Shown here: positions 22,241 through 34,332 of the stretch, piece after piece
Numbering within the stretch: position 1 is the first letter of the stretch
Layout: every line of letters starts with the position of its first letter
Assembly (NCBI GenBank): GCA_030248065.1
Contig: JASAMV010007906.1
Location: 1 to 64,000 of the forward strand
Direction of reading: 5' to 3'
Length of the DNA: 64,000 nt
Source of the DNA: Rhynchonema sp. JSB1_4
Taxonomy: Eukaryota > Nematoda > Chromadorea > Monhysterida > Xyalidae
Notes under the pieces: model-generated
The model's input: the letters and a program-made list of their open reading frames with translations, nothing else
The model's database searches: none
Told to the model about the DNA's origin: nothing
Translations under genes and position numbers: made by a program

Positions 22241-23120
22241 TTAAGGTGTGCCGGTAAAAAAAAGTGAAGTGTATGGGCAGAAAATATGAGCACATGACAC
22301 AAAAGTAATTTCATAGAAAATTTTGGTCCGAACATCCGATCAAAATTTCCCATCCGATCCAAAAAAATTCATCGGTTTTGTGTTACAATTTTTTGGAAAA
22401 GTAAAATAAAAACGGATAAAAAACCACTTAGCAAAATAAATGGAAAGTATTCGGGCCTAAAAAACGTTTTTTTCGTTTTTTCGTAAAAAGGCTTTTTTTT
22501 CGTTCGCCGCCAGTATAACATTCAGTGCTGATGGTCGACTGCAGTTCTCATCAATAATAAATGACTGACAAGCGCCCTGGCACTAATTGGTTACACGTCC
22601 ATTTAGTAAGCACAGCGAGGAGGTACTGGTGGTGTCGCACAGGCACTTTTTACGACCATTTTTTTCTGGCCTGTCCAGTGAAATTTCAGATTGGCTGGTG
22701 GATTTACGTTTTACCGGCCAATTGGCAAGCAAAAATTTGCAGTTAACTAATCAGCCGACTGTTCTCTGAGAGCACCTTTGTGTGTCAATATTGGCACGCG
22801 TTCACTTCGTGGAACATCATTGCTTCCATCAAGAATTAGCGCCGAGCGCAGTTCAATAAACTCATAGCCCGGGTAAGATTAATTCGTGACTTCTGATCGG
22901 CTACCTATTGGTTTCAATTTACCACCGCGGAATTAAAAAATAAATTATGATCAACGATTTCGTGCCGGCGAGGAGACAAGTATATCTGTCTTTTTTCGGG
23001 GGGGGGGGGGGATTTGAGCTGAAGAAAAGAGGTCTAATTTTTTTCAACGTCCGAATTCTTTTGCTTTCATATGTTTTTAGATTTGTAAAATTGTGCGCAT
23101 CGCACTATAATGGCTTACAG

Positions 23121-23236
23121 GTAGATAGCTGATGCCGAACGAACCGCTACAGTGGCACAAAAATGATGGTTCCAGTTGGTAGAAAGCTGATGCCGAACGA
23201 GCCGCTACAGTGGCACAAAAATGATGGTTCCAGTTT
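23121..23236 (+). repeat. Tandem duplication, 58-bp unit, two copies
   Basis: GCTGATGCCGAACGA occurs at about 23128 and again at about 23186. The following 40 bases (CCGCTACAGTGGCACAAAAA and on) are identical apart from single changes. Confidence 0.85.
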
Positions 23237-24013
23237 CGGGTTCGGCTGTATACTCAACAAACACAAATTAGCGCACGTTGGCAACACTTCTGGGATTGGC
23301 TGACAGCTTAAAAAAAGTAGCCTACGTTGGCTGGGATACGAACGATTCACAAAACGCAGCCATTCAATCTGTCAGTTTCATAATGATAAAGAACGTACCA
23401 GAATCAGTGAATATCACAGCCCGGCAGCGAGATTGAATTGTATGTTGTGACAAGTCAGTTAAGTTGATTGGTGATGTGGTTGGTGATTGTTGTGACGAAC
23501 ATGCACATGTGAGATCTGAAGAAAAGCATGCTTTGATGCTGCAAGAGGTCCAGCAGGGCAAAGCATCTTTTTTGTAAAATCTATTAGTTTTGTTCGATTT
23601 TTGAAAATAAATCACTTAAGCACGAAAATCCATGAGAAAATTGCTTGTAACACACATGTTTCAGTGTAGTTAAGCACACTGGTACAGCTGGGGGAGTGGG
23701 GGATCCCCCAGGGTAGGTCGACGCTCCATCCTGACAGTAGGCAGGTTGACGCCCCCCCCACCCTTCCCTCCCCCCGGCTGGTTCAGTAGGTTGCGCTTTT
23801 TGGCTCAGAACGGTATAAGATTGGTATTATTCACTCCAAATAAGCGAAAAATCGCGCACTGCGCGCGAAATTAGCGTTTTAGAGTGCATTTTCATCAATA
23901 CTTAGACGTAAAAATTTTGTCCCCCCTAGCTGTCAGTGGTTCAAATTTTATCTACACGCTTTCGCAAAGACCTTTACACAAGATCCGGAGAAACCCTAAA
24001 AAATGAACATGAG

Positions 24014-24398
24014 TACCGTATTGTCGGAAATAGAACACCCCCCATTAATTGACCCCCCCCATTAATTGAACCCCCCCCTAAATGGCTCGAAATCAAAAAT
24101 AGAACCCCCCCATTAATTGACCCCCATTAATAGAACCCCACCCCAACCTTCACCGTACCACAGATTGGTGGTATGGTAGGGCTGTGTTGTTGTGTCAAAC
24201 GTTGTTTAAGCTTGCGTTTTCAGCAGAATACGGCTTTATAAGCATAATTAACGCTGTTAAAGGCAGAAAATACCCTAAACAGGCCATTTTTAGGGGCATT
24301 ATTAAAAGTGATTTTTTTCGTCGGGGGGCCAAATGCAAAATATAACCCCCCATAAATTGAACCCCCCCAAAATGACCCCAGTGAAAAAATAGACCCCC
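24014..24398. mobile_element. Family J element (CCCCCCATTAATTGA iterons), right end lost
   Basis: It starts with ACCGTATTGTCGGAAATAG and carries the iteron CCCCCCATTAATTGA several times, then a unique core (GCTGTGTTG...GGCATTATTAA) and further ACCCCCC blocks. The full-length relative at 34510-35723 ends with the exact complement of the start, so this copy lacks its right terminus. Confidence 0.75.
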
Positions 24399-24680
24399 CG
24401 GGACTACTGAAAAGAACAAACGCAACGAGCAATAAAGTCAGCAACGGATGACGGAGTATTGATGTTTATCTGAAAAGCAGCAACCCAGTGACTGAGGGGT
24501 TCAATGAACGACGGCTGAAAATTTTGAAGAATTGTGGCGAGAAACTAGGTCTCGACCACGTGAGTTTAGTTGGCTAACATTTGGTGTCGTTGAGAAATCG
24601 AAATTTTCCCATGACAGCCCAATTTTCGGGAAATTTCCCATTCATACCCCCAAAAATCAAAAATTTCCCATACCAGGGGG

Positions 24681-24989
24681 CAGTGTAGTGGCAGGCCCAT
24701 GTGTGGGAGGTAAGTATGATGCGGGGTTGGGACCGGAAGCGTGAGAGGTATGATTTTGGTCACCCAAAAAGGCGAAAAAACACCGTTTTTGTGATACAAT
24801 TTTGGCTAAAAATTGAGGTAAAAATAGTACTTTTTTAAAATTTTCGCCGAAAATCGCCTAAAAATAGGTATTATGGGTGGGTTTGCGCGCGGAGCGCGCG
24901 ATTTTTGGGAAAATAAGGTCGAAAAACACCGATTTTTGCCTTAAAAAGGTATAAAATTGCTTGTGCCCCCCCAGCCACTACTAGGTACG
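24681..24989. mobile_element. hAT-type MITE, family D, inserted into a family C element
   Basis: The left terminus is CAGTGTAGTGGCAGG. The right terminus has drifted (CCAGCCACTACTAGGTACG). CCAGGGGG is duplicated at 24673-24680 and 24990-24997. The surrounding sequence on both sides is family C, so D is the younger insertion. The core has A/T tracts and a GCGCGC-GAGCGCGC palindrome near 24885-24900. Confidence 0.85.
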
Positions 24990-25397
24990 CCAGGGGGGTT
25001 TCTCTAAAAACTCAAAAAGTTTCCCATATCCGAGGGTGGGTGGGGGTTTTGAAAAAATGACTCCAAAAATCTTCCAAGAGTGCCAAAAATTGGTCTAGAA
25101 AGTGCTTAAAACATAGGTTTCTTGCGGCAGCAAGCAATTTTTAACATTTTTGGATGAAAAATGGTCAATCTTGGGGCACTCCCGGAATATACGGGACCTA
25201 GCCAGAAAAGTTCTGAATCGGCACTGAAATGCGATAAAACCTTTCCTGTGGTTTTCAGAGGCGCTGAAAACGATTATGGAAACCATTTTGACATCGCAGC
25301 TAAGCCTAACACCTGAAAACCTGACTGAACCTGAATAAGCCTGACAAGCTGCTTGGAGCTCTTGTCCACCTGTTTGTACCTTACCCCCAGGCTTATG

Positions 25398-25423
25398 TTT
25401 AGCATTAGGCTTAGGCTTAGGCA
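25398..25423 (-). repeat. Interstitial TTAGGC repeat
   Basis: GCATTAGGCTTAGGCTTAGG reads as about three tandem TTAGGC-type units. It sits beside family C debris and the family G insertion. Confidence 0.75.
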
Positions 25424-25503
25424 CCAGCCAGGAAGACCTGTCCATACAAAGCATAAAATCCAAAAAAAAGTTCAGCGTCACACTTCGAGGTGGTTGTCCA
25501 CGG

Positions 25504-25967
25504 CAGTGTTGGAGGTACTCTGGAGGGGGGGATACCTACTGTACCGCGCTCGGAGAGGGGGGGATACCTACTGTGCCAGAGCCGATGGCCTGGGGGGGGG
25601 TTATGTACCTAGGGGGGGTTTGGGGGGGGGGGGGGTTCGGTTTTGGGGTAAAATTTTTTTATGTGTTTATTATGTGTGGAATCGTGTGAAAACGTAGTAT
25701 TTGCGCGCGTAGCGCGCGAATTTCGGGTAATTTGAGGTAAAAACCACTGATTTTGCACTAATTTCGGCCATTTTGGTCAAAAATTGGCACTTTTGGGGCA
25801 AAATCGGGGGGGATACCTACTGTACCGGGGTGAAAATCGGGGGGGATACCTACTGTACCATACCAAACATCGGGGGGGATACCTACTGTACCAGGCGAGG
25901 GGGGGATACCTACTGTACTGGGGGGGGGGGCTGACCCCCCCCCCCAACCCCCCCACCTCCAACACTG
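25504..25967. mobile_element. hAT-type MITE, family G, with perfect 8-bp target duplication
   Basis: The termini are CAGTGTTGGAGG and CCTCCAACACTG. GTCCACGG is duplicated at 25496-25503 and 25968-25975. The iteron GGGGATACCTACTGTACC appears two to three times left and four times right of the core, all in one orientation. The core has the GCGCGC-TAGCGCGC palindrome near 25702-25718. A decayed copy lies at about 28565-28830. Confidence 0.92.
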
Positions 25968-26231
25968 GTCCACGGTGGGATTCGAACCCGTCTAAGCATC
26001 ACCGCCAATCGATATTTTGGCAATGATTTGGGACAAAATGACACAAGGCTTGCAGATCTAATGATGTAAAAATACCTTCCGTCGTTTTCAGCATCCATGA
26101 AAACCCCAGGAAAAGTTTTATGTCCTTTCAGAGCCCATTTGGTCTATTTTGGTCAGGTCCCGTACCCGTTCCCGTATATTCCGGGAGTGCCCTTGGGGTC
26201 AAAAAGTCACTTCGTAAGGGTCAGAGGTCGC

Positions 26232-26382
26232 AATCGGGCCGGGTTTGGCCGGCCCGGCCCGGCCCGAGCCCCCAAATCTCCGGCCCGGCCCGGCCCGGCC
26301 CGGCCCGACCCGTACCCCCAAATCTCCGGCCCGGCCCGGCCCGAACCCCCAAATCTCCGGCCCGGCCCGGCCCGGCCCGAAT
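26232..26382. repeat. GGCCCGGCCC arrays (this copy; others listed)
   Basis: Tandem CCGGCC/CGGCCC units are interrupted by CCCCCAAATCTCC. Similar arrays lie at about 27695-27812, 28034-28125, 31197-31236, 39341-39416 and 39597-39674, often next to AGAGGTCGCAATCGGGCC or its complement. They are part of a repeat family rather than coding; the Pro/Ala/Arg/Gly-rich frames here are by-products. Confidence 0.8.
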
Positions 26383-26457
26383 TTTTTGGCTCAGATTTTA
26401 ACCCAAGTTTTGTCATAATTTTTGCGATTTTTTTTGAACCTATTTTTTGGTTGAAAA

Positions 26458-26802
26458 CAACGGTGTTGCAGGGGGTGGGGCGGTGGGGGTACCCCCTAGG
26501 TACAGTAGGTAGGTAGGTTGACGCTCCATCCTGGTACACTAGGTAGGTCGCCGCAGGCGGCTAGTACAGTAAGTTGCGATTTTTGGCTCAAAATGGTATA
26601 TAAAATCGGTACTTTTCACTCCAAATAGGCGATAAATCGCCGCGCTACGCGCGAAATTAGCGTTTTAGAGCACATTTTCTTCAAAATTTCGACCGAAAAA
26701 ATTTTGTTCCCCCTTAGCCCGGCCGGTACAGTAGGTAGGTTGCCGTCCCACATTTTTGGTGGTACTGTAGGTTGCCGCCCCGCCTGGGTAGCTACACCAC
26801 TG
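26458..26802. mobile_element. hAT-type MITE, family T, with 8-bp target duplication
   Basis: GTTGAAAA flanks it at 26450-26457 and 26803-26810. The termini, CAACGGTGTTGC and GCTACACCACTG, are imperfect inverted repeats. Iterons of the type GTAGGTAGGTTG run on both sides. The core contains CCGCGCTACGCGCG near 26637. Related copies lie at about 23690-23930 and 30776-31098. Confidence 0.8.
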
Positions 26803-26845
26803 GTTGAAAATACATTGTTTTCCATGAAATGGTCGTCAGATAGAG

Positions 26846-27640
26846 ACAATACTGATCACTTGCTGGCACTCCTTAAATATACGGGACCTGGTAGAAAAAT
26901 TGCCAAAACCAATGGAAATGCCGTAAAAACTCCTCCAGGGTTTTCAGGGTCGCTGAAAACGATTTTGGCATCCATTACAGGCCTAAGTTCAAGCCTAAGT
27001 GCCTAAAACACCTAACATGCCTAAAACACCGCAAGACCGTGAAGAACTGACTGGCTTGAAACGAAACCCTGGTCTTCGGACCACTTACCCTGACCCAACG
27101 GCCCTTTTCAGGGCCACCTCAAAGCAACCATGATATAAATCAGAAAAACCTTTGAATCACAACAAAATAACTGCAATGCTCAACCGGCGACATTTCGAGT
27201 TGGGGTGGGGCGCAAGAGCTTCTTGCCAAATCAAGCACATGTTTTACACGGCGTAGGGATTTGGACCGGCGTACGGTAGGCTGCAACGTTAAAACACTGC
27301 ACTGCAATCTGCAAACACATTGTGAATTCGCCAGCGCGTCCTTGTTTCAGTATGAAACACACGCGCTAGGTGTGAGCTCTGTGCTCAGCCACGCACGCAT
27401 CAGCTGCGGCACACCAGGCTGCTTGGCGGCCTTGCGGTGTTCTAGGCATGGCATGTTAGGTGTTTTAGGCACTTAGGCTTAACCTTAGGCTTGTAATGGA
27501 TGCCAAAATCGTTTTCAGCGACCCTGAAAACCCCTGGAGTAGTTTTTACGGCATTTCCATTGGTTTTGGCCATTTTTCTACCAGGTCCCGTACATTTAAG
27601 GAGTGCCCACTTGCTTGCCGAATCCGTCAGAAATTTTAGT
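26846..27640. mobile_element. Foldback element with arms of about 175 bp
   Basis: The left arm (26846-27021) and right arm (about 27445-27640) are inverted repeats sharing TTTTGGCATCCATTACAGGC and ATACGGGACCTGGTAGAAAA-like blocks. They enclose about 420 unrelated bp. Degenerate TTAGGC units lie at the inner ends of both arms. The outer end (ACAATACTGATCACTTGC) recurs at about 31098. Confidence 0.75.
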
Positions 27641-29007
27641 ATTTTTGACAAAAAAATCCCTACATTTTCAGTAAAATAAGTCACTTCAGAAGCTTCGGGC
27701 CGGGGTGCCCGGCCCGGCCCGACCCTCCAAATCTCCGGCCCGGCCCGGCCCGAGCCAAAAGCCCAAAATCGCGGCCCGGCCCGGCCCGGCCCGAGGTCGG
27801 GCCGGCCCGATTGCGACCTCTGGTAAGGGTGCTTGTTCCAAAAGTGAAAAAATTTCCCATACCCGCCCCAGCCAATTTCTCATACCCCATACCAGGGGGG
27901 CAGTCAGGGTAGTACTTGGGAGGTGGGGGGTCCCCCAAATTCATCTATCTATCGTCACAACTTTTTGATTTCATCTATCGTCAACACTTATGGGCAAATC
28001 TATCTATCGTCAACAAATTCTGTTGACCTCAAGCCAAAACGGGCCGGGCCGACCTGCAGCCCTCCACCGGGCCGGACTTTTCGCCGACCGGGCCGGGCCG
28101 GGCCGACTTTACCCGGCCCGTTTCCGATCTCTGATAGGGTGAAGAAATAGCCAATCGTCGATCGATTATTGTTCGTCGGATTAGAGGAGATAGAAATCTT
28201 TAAGAAAACATCGGTGCCTGATTCGCAAAGGAAACAATTATCCGTGTCAATTTCAAACTTGCAATTATTTCTTTGGCGTTCTGGTTCATTATCAGTGTCT
28301 GTCTATCGGAATGTTGAAGGTATTGATGTGGGTTTGTTGAAAAAAGTGGCACCCCCACTTTTCGTACCAGACGAACACCAAAAAAACACCTTTGCTGGTT
28401 GCCTTTACCCCTGCCCAAAACAGCAGCCCACCCCCGCAAGTTGGCATTTTCGCTTTTCTTTTGGTGCAGGGGTCGTGTTTCTTCATGTTTCGAAGTTTTT
28501 TGGGCAATTTTTACGTTGAAAAGTGCTTTAGTCGCGCGCAGCGCACAATTTTTGCCACTTGTCAGCAGTGTTAGAGGGACTTTGGAGGGGGGATACCCAC
28601 TGTACCGGGCTCAGAGAGGGGAATACCTACTGTATCAGAGCCGATGGCCTGGGGGGTTAGCGCTTGGGTAAAAATTTGATGTTTTTAATCATGCGTAGAA
28701 TCGTGTGAAAACGTTGTATTTTGTGTGTAGCGCATGAATTTCGAGTATTTTGAGCTAAAACCACCGATTTTACACTAATTTTGGTCATTTTGGGCCGATA
28801 TTGACGCGTTGAGGGCAAAATCGGGGAGAAATTGGTCGCACAATGATCATATAAGAATTCATTAAATCAATCCTGATTTTCACGTTCAGTTTACTCCTAG
28901 CCACTCTGTGCTATTTGTGATTGTTACAAAACAGTTTCATCTGAAAATAATCTGGCAGAACACCCACGTTGCTGCGGGTCTGAAACATTTTAGTGACTGC
29001 ATTCTAT

Positions 29008-29240
29008 GGGTGGAATTTTCGAAACGGTGTAAAGGTCATTTGGGCGTAAAGGTCGGTGTAAAGTTCGGTCGAAAGCTCGGTCGGCGTAGCTCGGTGTAAA
29101 CGTGAAACATTGCCAGTTATTAACGTGGAATGTTTCAAGTTTACACCGAGGTCTATCACACTGAGCTGTCGACCGAGCTTTCCAGTTTCCACCGACCTTT
29201 ACTCCCAACTGACCTTTACACCGTTTCGAAAATATCACCC
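29008..29240. mobile_element. Palindromic MITE, family M
   Basis: The ends are GGGTGGAATTTTCGAAACGG and its near-complement ending ATATCACCC. Inside, CGGTGTAAAGGTC and AGCTCGGTGTAAAC units mirror each other around a centre with two opposed ATGTTTCA copies (about 29103 and 29130). Another copy lies at 55628-55852, with relatives at 56460-57019 and 58102-58275. Confidence 0.85.
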
Positions 29241-29271
29241 TTTGTGTGTGATTAAGCAACGCAACGTCATT

Positions 29272-29783
29272 GGGTGAAATTTACAAAACAAAGTCAAGCT
29301 CACCCTCAAGCTCAACGTCAAAGTTCAAAGTCAGATGTTTCGGCGTCACGCTGGCTCGTGCAGCAGGCGCAATTTTCTAAACGAAGGGTCAACTTTGACA
29401 CATTATTGGGCATGATTGGATGCGTTTCTCGGGATACTGTTATTTTAAGGACGTAGCACAAGCGTTTCTGAAGATTATTTCTGAGTTATAATAATTTCTG
29501 ACTAATGGTATTGAAATAATGTGGCGATCATTGACCGCAGTCAAAATTTTTTGCACCTCCGTTGGTGATCGTCTGCTCATTTCTTTGCCTCTTTTCAGAA
29601 ATTCATGAAACTCAGATATACTCTCAGGTAAGCATCCAGTCTTGCACAATAATGCGTCAAAGTTGACCCTTTGTTTAGAAAATTGCGTCTGCTGCACGAG
29701 CCAGCGTGACGCGGAAACATCTGGCTTTGAACTTTGACGTTGAGCTTGACGGTGAGCTAGACTTTGTTTTGTGAATTCCACCC
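29272..29783. mobile_element. Foldback element related to family M
   Basis: GGGTGAAATTTACAAAAC at the left and GTTTTGTGAATTCCACCC at the right are inverted. The arms (about 140 bp) share TTTTCTAAACGAAGGGTCAA and GCTGGCTCGTGCAGCAG. The interior has no recognisable gene. Confidence 0.8.
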
Positions 29784-30546
29784 ATTGATGGGCGTTGTTT
29801 CAGAATCTTCATCAAGGTGTTGCGGTGTTCATTTCGAAGCTCCAGAAAAGTTTTAGCACATAACGGACAGTAAATTCGAGCTTCCCGCACTTGTCTACCG
29901 CCAGATAATAACTCGTAGGCGTTATCGAGGAAGAAAGTGAAACAAACCGCGCCGTCCGGCACAGGCCGAGGTGTGCGGGACGGTCTGTCACTGGGAACAA
30001 AGCGTCCCGTCACCAGCGACCCATGCTTGATCAATGTTTCACCTCGTTTCACCTTTCCTTTACGAATCAGGCACCGATGTTTTCTTAAAGATTTCTATCT
30101 CCTCTATCGTCGGATCGTCGCTCACTTTTTTCTTTCCGATTCAAAAGCGGCAGCCCGTTCGAGTGATATGATATAAAGCGCGATGAGTCACAAATGAATA
30201 TAATTCAAGTTTCAAGTTTTATCATCAACGCTCTTCGTGAAAACCTCGGAGAGACAAGGTTACATCCCAAAGAAACACGTTGCAAAATGAAAACGATATA
30301 ATGAATATGACAGAATAGCAGAGTGCGTAGAATGCTCGTGAATTTGACGGCGTTTTTCATGCCAATACGGTGGCCTCAAAATGTCACCATGGCCAAGAAC
30401 AGGTCGTCCTATTCACCCCGCACCGCCCACACAGCCCCAGTCCTATTCAGCGAGTCACCTTCATCCCCAGTCCTGTTCAGGTTTGCGTTCACAACTCCCC
30501 TTCGAAAATAAAAGATCAAGGGCAACAGATGTTTCCACCGCGGTGC

Positions 30547-30755
30547 TCAAGGTGACTAGACACTTCTTGCCGCATCAAGAACCGTCCATTATAATACACA
30601 TCTAATGTCACGGACAGTTCTTGATACCAGAGACAAAAACTGTTCTCGTGCCTTTTATCAAGAAGTGTTCAAGACAACGCTGGCGTACTGGACAGTTCTT
30701 GATGCGCAGAGACAAAAAGACAAATATTGCTGAGGCATCAAGAAGTGCGTAATAC
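30547..30755. repeat. Cluster of inverted CACTTCTTG / CAAGAAGTG and TCAAGAACTGTCC units
   Basis: ACTTCTTG...CATCAAGAACCGTCC at the left is mirrored by GGACAGTTCTTGATGCG and GGCATCAAGAAGTGCG at the right, with another pair between. It is probably a foldback element with a nested copy. Confidence 0.65.
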
Positions 30756-31240
30756 ATTGTTAATACATTGTGGGAGTCCCCCCTAGGTACAGTAGGTTAG
30801 GTAGATTGACGCTCAATCTTGGTACGTAGGGTAGGTAGGTCGCCGCTCGGCGACTATTACAATAAGTTGCAATTTTTGGCTCAAAATGGTGTAAAATCGG
30901 TATTTTTCACTTCCAGTAGGCGAAAAATCGCCGCGAAATGAGCGTTTTCGAGTACATTTTCATCAACATTTAGACTTAAAAATTTTTGTTCCCCACCCCT
31001 TAGCTCGGCCGGTCAGTACAGTTACAGTTGGTTGGTTGCCGCCCCACATTTTTGGTGGTGCAGTAGGTTGCCGCCCCGCCCAGGTAGCTACACCACTGGA
31101 CAATACTGATCACTTGCTTGCCGAATCCGTCAGAAATTTTAGTGTTTTTGACAAAAAATCTCTACTTTTTTAGTAAAATAAGTCACTTCAGAAGCTTCGG
31201 GCCGGGGTGCCCGGCCCGGCCCGGCCCGACCCTCCAAATC

Positions 31241-32660
31241 GGTTGATGGAAGACTGATTACCGTCGTAATCAGTACACCCTGCTGAGGCTCTGGGGGAAG
31301 ACTGATTACAAATTAAACGAAGCCATAATCAGCCTTCCCCCAAGGCCCAATCTCAGGAAGGCTGATTACGCATGCTGTAGTATGCACATAATCAGCCTTC
31401 CTGGGTTGGGCAGCTGGGGGGAAGACTGATCACGCTGACTGAATTACGCGGAACGTGCGTATGGCCGGTGTATTGTGAAGCACGGGTGTTGGGACCTGGT
31501 CCCAATTGAATGGAGATGTAAATAGCAGATGTAAATAGATGTTTCACGTCATTGACTATCTCGAGTTTGTAGCGTCTCGTCTGTGATATTTCACTTGGGT
31601 TCAAGGGAGTCGGGTTTATCAGCTTTATCCGTTTTATTTATAATCAGTCTTCCCGGCACGTACAAATCTCCGGCCCGGCCCGGCCGCATGTTGGGAAAAG
31701 CTAAAGGCAGTCTACGGGAGGTTGTCACTCAGCAGCCCCCAAATACCGTAACCCACCGCAAGCGAGATCGTTGCGAGACCCATGCGGATCGCTGCGGATC
31801 GACACGTGTATTATCGGCAGCAAGCTGGAAATTGTCATCGTGCGCGCCGATCACCAAACCTTGGAAATTTTGGTTGGTGTTGGCGCTAACACGCAAAACA
31901 TAGATAAAAAACAAAACGTGCCGGGAAGACTGATTATAAATAAAACGGATAAAGCTGATAAACCTGATAAACCCGACTCCCTTGCGCTGGGGGGAAGACT
32001 GATTACAAATAACCCGGATAAAGCTGATAAACCTGATAAAGCTGATAAACCCGACTCAGCTGCGCTGGGGGGAAGACTGATTATAAATAACCCGGATAAA
32101 GCTGATAAACCTGATAAACCCGACTCAGCTGCGCTGGGGGGAAGACTGATTACAAATTGAAAAATAAAACGGATAAACCCGAATCGGTTGTGGGACAGTT
32201 CGTTCCCAGTGATCTGGTCCGGATGCAACTGTTTTGGAGTTGGAACGACAGCGCGTAATGTTTCACGTCAATGATTGCCTCGCTGTTTTGCAGGCCTGAG
32301 ATGTTTCATTTGACTCAGGCTGGACGGAGCCTAAGCCTAAGCTGTAGCCAAGTGAAACATCACAGACACTACAAACTCGAGATAGTCAATGACGTGAAAC
32401 ATTAGTGCCCAACTGCTATTTACTGCTGCATTCAATTGGGACCAGACCCCAACACCAGCTCGTGCTTCACGCCACACCGGCCATACGCCCGTTCCGCGTA
32501 ATTCAGTCAGCGTAATCAGTCTTCCCCCCAGCTGCCCAACCCCTGAGATTGGGCCTTGGGGGGAAGGCTGATTATGGCTTCGTTTAATTTGTAATCAGTC
32601 TTCCCCCCAGAGCCTCTGCAGGGTGTACTGATTACAATGGTAATCAGTCTTCCATCAACC
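31241..32660. mobile_element. 1.4 kb foldback element with arms of about 360 bp (family H)
   Basis: The left end GGTTGATGGAAGACTGATTA is matched exactly at the right end (TAATCAGTCTTCCATCAACC, ending 32660). The arms include inverted GGGGGAAGACTGATTA blocks, TGTTGGGACCTGGTCCCAAT-like sequence, and opposed ATGTTTCACGTCA copies near 31537 and 32394. The centre carries a tandem array (listed separately). It has no coding content. Confidence 0.88.
31922..32155. repeat. Tandem repeat inside family H, about 3 units
   Basis: Units run GGGGAAGACTGATTA, ATAACCCGGATAAAGC, TGATAAACCTGATAAACCCG, ACTCAGCTGCGCTGG and repeat with small changes. Shorter AAGCTGATAAACCTGATA duplications lie inside. It is open in one frame but compositionally repetitive, so I do not call it a gene. 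Confidence 0.85.
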
Positions 32661-33224
32661 AAACAAAATGGTCTCCAAAATTTCCGGTCCGGCGAAAGAC
32701 AGCGGGCTCGAAAATTAGCCCGACAAATGGACCACGCACAACCCAATACAAAAGATCACGCATGCTGGCATGCACCCCCAATTTTTTCCTAAAATATGCA
32801 AATTTAGGCTTAAAATGAGTGATTTTTAGGTCAATGTCGTCAAAATTCGCCAAAATACCCTTTTTATTGAGATTTTCTTCCAAAAAGGGGCAAAAACGAG
32901 TCAAATTTTCGACCTCAAAAAATGACTTTTTTCAAAATTGAGTCCTCCTGCCCTCTTTCTTCCCCCCAGGTGGGTGGGTACTTCTGTTCCCCCTCCGAAA
33001 AAAGGGGGTACCGCCTGTTCCCCCCCTCGAACTACACTGATGTGAATTCTGTCTTCCGTCCAAAAGATCACGTTTGCTCGCGCAAATTCAAGGAATGGGT
33101 ATCTTTTCCGCCTGCGCTGCGCCTCTCATTTTCGGTCCGCTTTTGTAAAAAGCAGTGTAGTTCCTGGGGGGTGGGGGGGACCCAGGGTAGTACTTGGGGG
33201 GGGGGGGGGTGGGGGGGTCCCCCC

Positions 33225-33352
33225 CAAATTCATCTATCTGTCGTCAACACTTTTTGATTTCATCTATCTATCGTCAACACTTATGGGCAAATCTATCTAT
33301 CGTCAACAAATTCTGGGAACAATCTATATCTATCCATCGTCAACACATTTCG
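33225..33352 (+). repeat. ATCTATCTATCGTCAACA iteron array (family F)
   Basis: Four or five copies of the 18-bp unit lie at 25-45 bp spacing in one orientation. They follow a GTAGTACTTGG terminus and a G/C run. The same array occurs at about 27945-28020, 36605-36720, 37430-37540 (inverted) and 38040-38150 (inverted). Confidence 0.85.
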
Positions 33353-33466
33353 ACCCCAAAATGGGTATTTTTGCCTCAAAATGGCTCAAAATCGGTATTT
33401 TTGTCCCAAATAGGCAAAAAATCGCGCGCTACGCCCGGATTTAGTACATCTAAGTATGCGTGGGCA

Positions 33467-34329
33467 CAGTGTAGTGGCAGGCCCATGTGTGGGAGGCAGT
33501 GTAGTGGCTGGGGGGGGGGATGGGGGGGGGGGATTCCCCCCCCCCTAAGGAGTAGGTACCTTGCAACCACCCCTTGGGGGGATGGGGGGGAAGGGTAGGT
33601 ACCTTGCAACCACCCCGGAGGGTACCTTGCAACCATCAATTTATGGTTTTTATAGGCAAAAATGGGTGTTTTTCGACCTCAAAACCCCAAAAATCGCGCG
33701 CTCCGCGCGCAAACCTCCATATAATAGGTATTTTGGGGAAATTTTCGGCCAAAATGCAAAAAAGTACCAATTTTTCGGCCAAATTTGCAGTATAATGCAT
33801 GCAAAAAACACCCTTTTTTCGGACCTCAGGGGTACCTTGCAACCTCCCGGAGGCTGGGTAGGGGGGTACCTTGCAACCATCTGGATCCATCCCCCCCAAG
33901 GGTACCTTGCAACCATATGCCTGCCACTACTCTGGTGGGAGGTAAGTATGATGCGGGGTTGGGACCGGAAGCGTGAGAGGTATGATTTTGGTCACCCAAA
34001 AACGCGAAAAAACACCGTTTTTGTGATACAATTTTGGCCAAAAAATGAGGTAAAAATAGTACTTTTTCCAAATTTTCGCCGAAAATCGCCTAAAAATAGG
34101 TATTATGGGTGGGTTTGCGCGCGGAGCGCGCGATTTTTGGGAAAATAAGGTCGAAAAACACCGATTTTTGCCTTAAAAAGGTATAAAATTGCTTGTGAGA
34201 GGTATGATTTGGAGTTGTGAGAGGTAAGTACTCAACCCCCCCAACCCCCCCCTCGGGTTTTGTGGTAGGTAAGTACTGAGAGGGGGCGTAACCCCCCCCC
34301 CCCCCCAACCCCCCCCAGCCACTACTATG
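33467..34329. mobile_element. hAT-type MITE, family D, itself carrying a family E insertion
   Basis: The left end is CAGTGTAGTGGCAGG at 33467 and the right end GCCACTACTATG at 34329. CGTGGGCA is duplicated at 33459-33466 and 34330-34337. The interior matches the copies at 24681 and 38931 apart from the nested E element. Confidence 0.85.
33497..33934. mobile_element. hAT-type MITE, family E, nested in family D
   Basis: GTGGGAGG is duplicated at 33489-33496 and 33935-33942. The interior is an inverted near-copy of the element at 11883-12315, including the TTGCAAGGTACC iterons and the GCGCGC palindrome near 33695. The perfect duplication dates E after D. Confidence 0.92.
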
Positions 34330-34332
34330 CGT

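Noticed and set aside
25968..26000. tRNA-like T-arm sequence GTGGGATTCGAACCC
   Set aside because: Read on the minus strand it gives GGGTTCGAATCCCAC, but the stem pairs only three bases well, and no anticodon arm, D-arm or acceptor stem can be built. At most a tRNA-derived relic.
26097..26539. Pro/Ala/Arg-rich open frames of 90-140 codons on both strands
   Set aside because: They are products of GGCCCGGCCC arrays, open on both strands because the repeat lacks stops.
31922..32155. Regular repeats resembling a CRISPR array
   Set aside because: The units are contiguous and diverge gradually, with no unique spacers of constant length; a tandem array in a eukaryotic foldback.
31771..32228. Frames of 125-129 codons with repeated 'DKADKPD' or 'LSGLSAL'
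   Set aside because: Translation of the tandem array inside the family H foldback; open on both strands.
33561..34148. 195-codon open frame on the plus strand
   Set aside because: It crosses two nested MITEs (families E and D). Similar frames appear in every copy and have no protein-like features.
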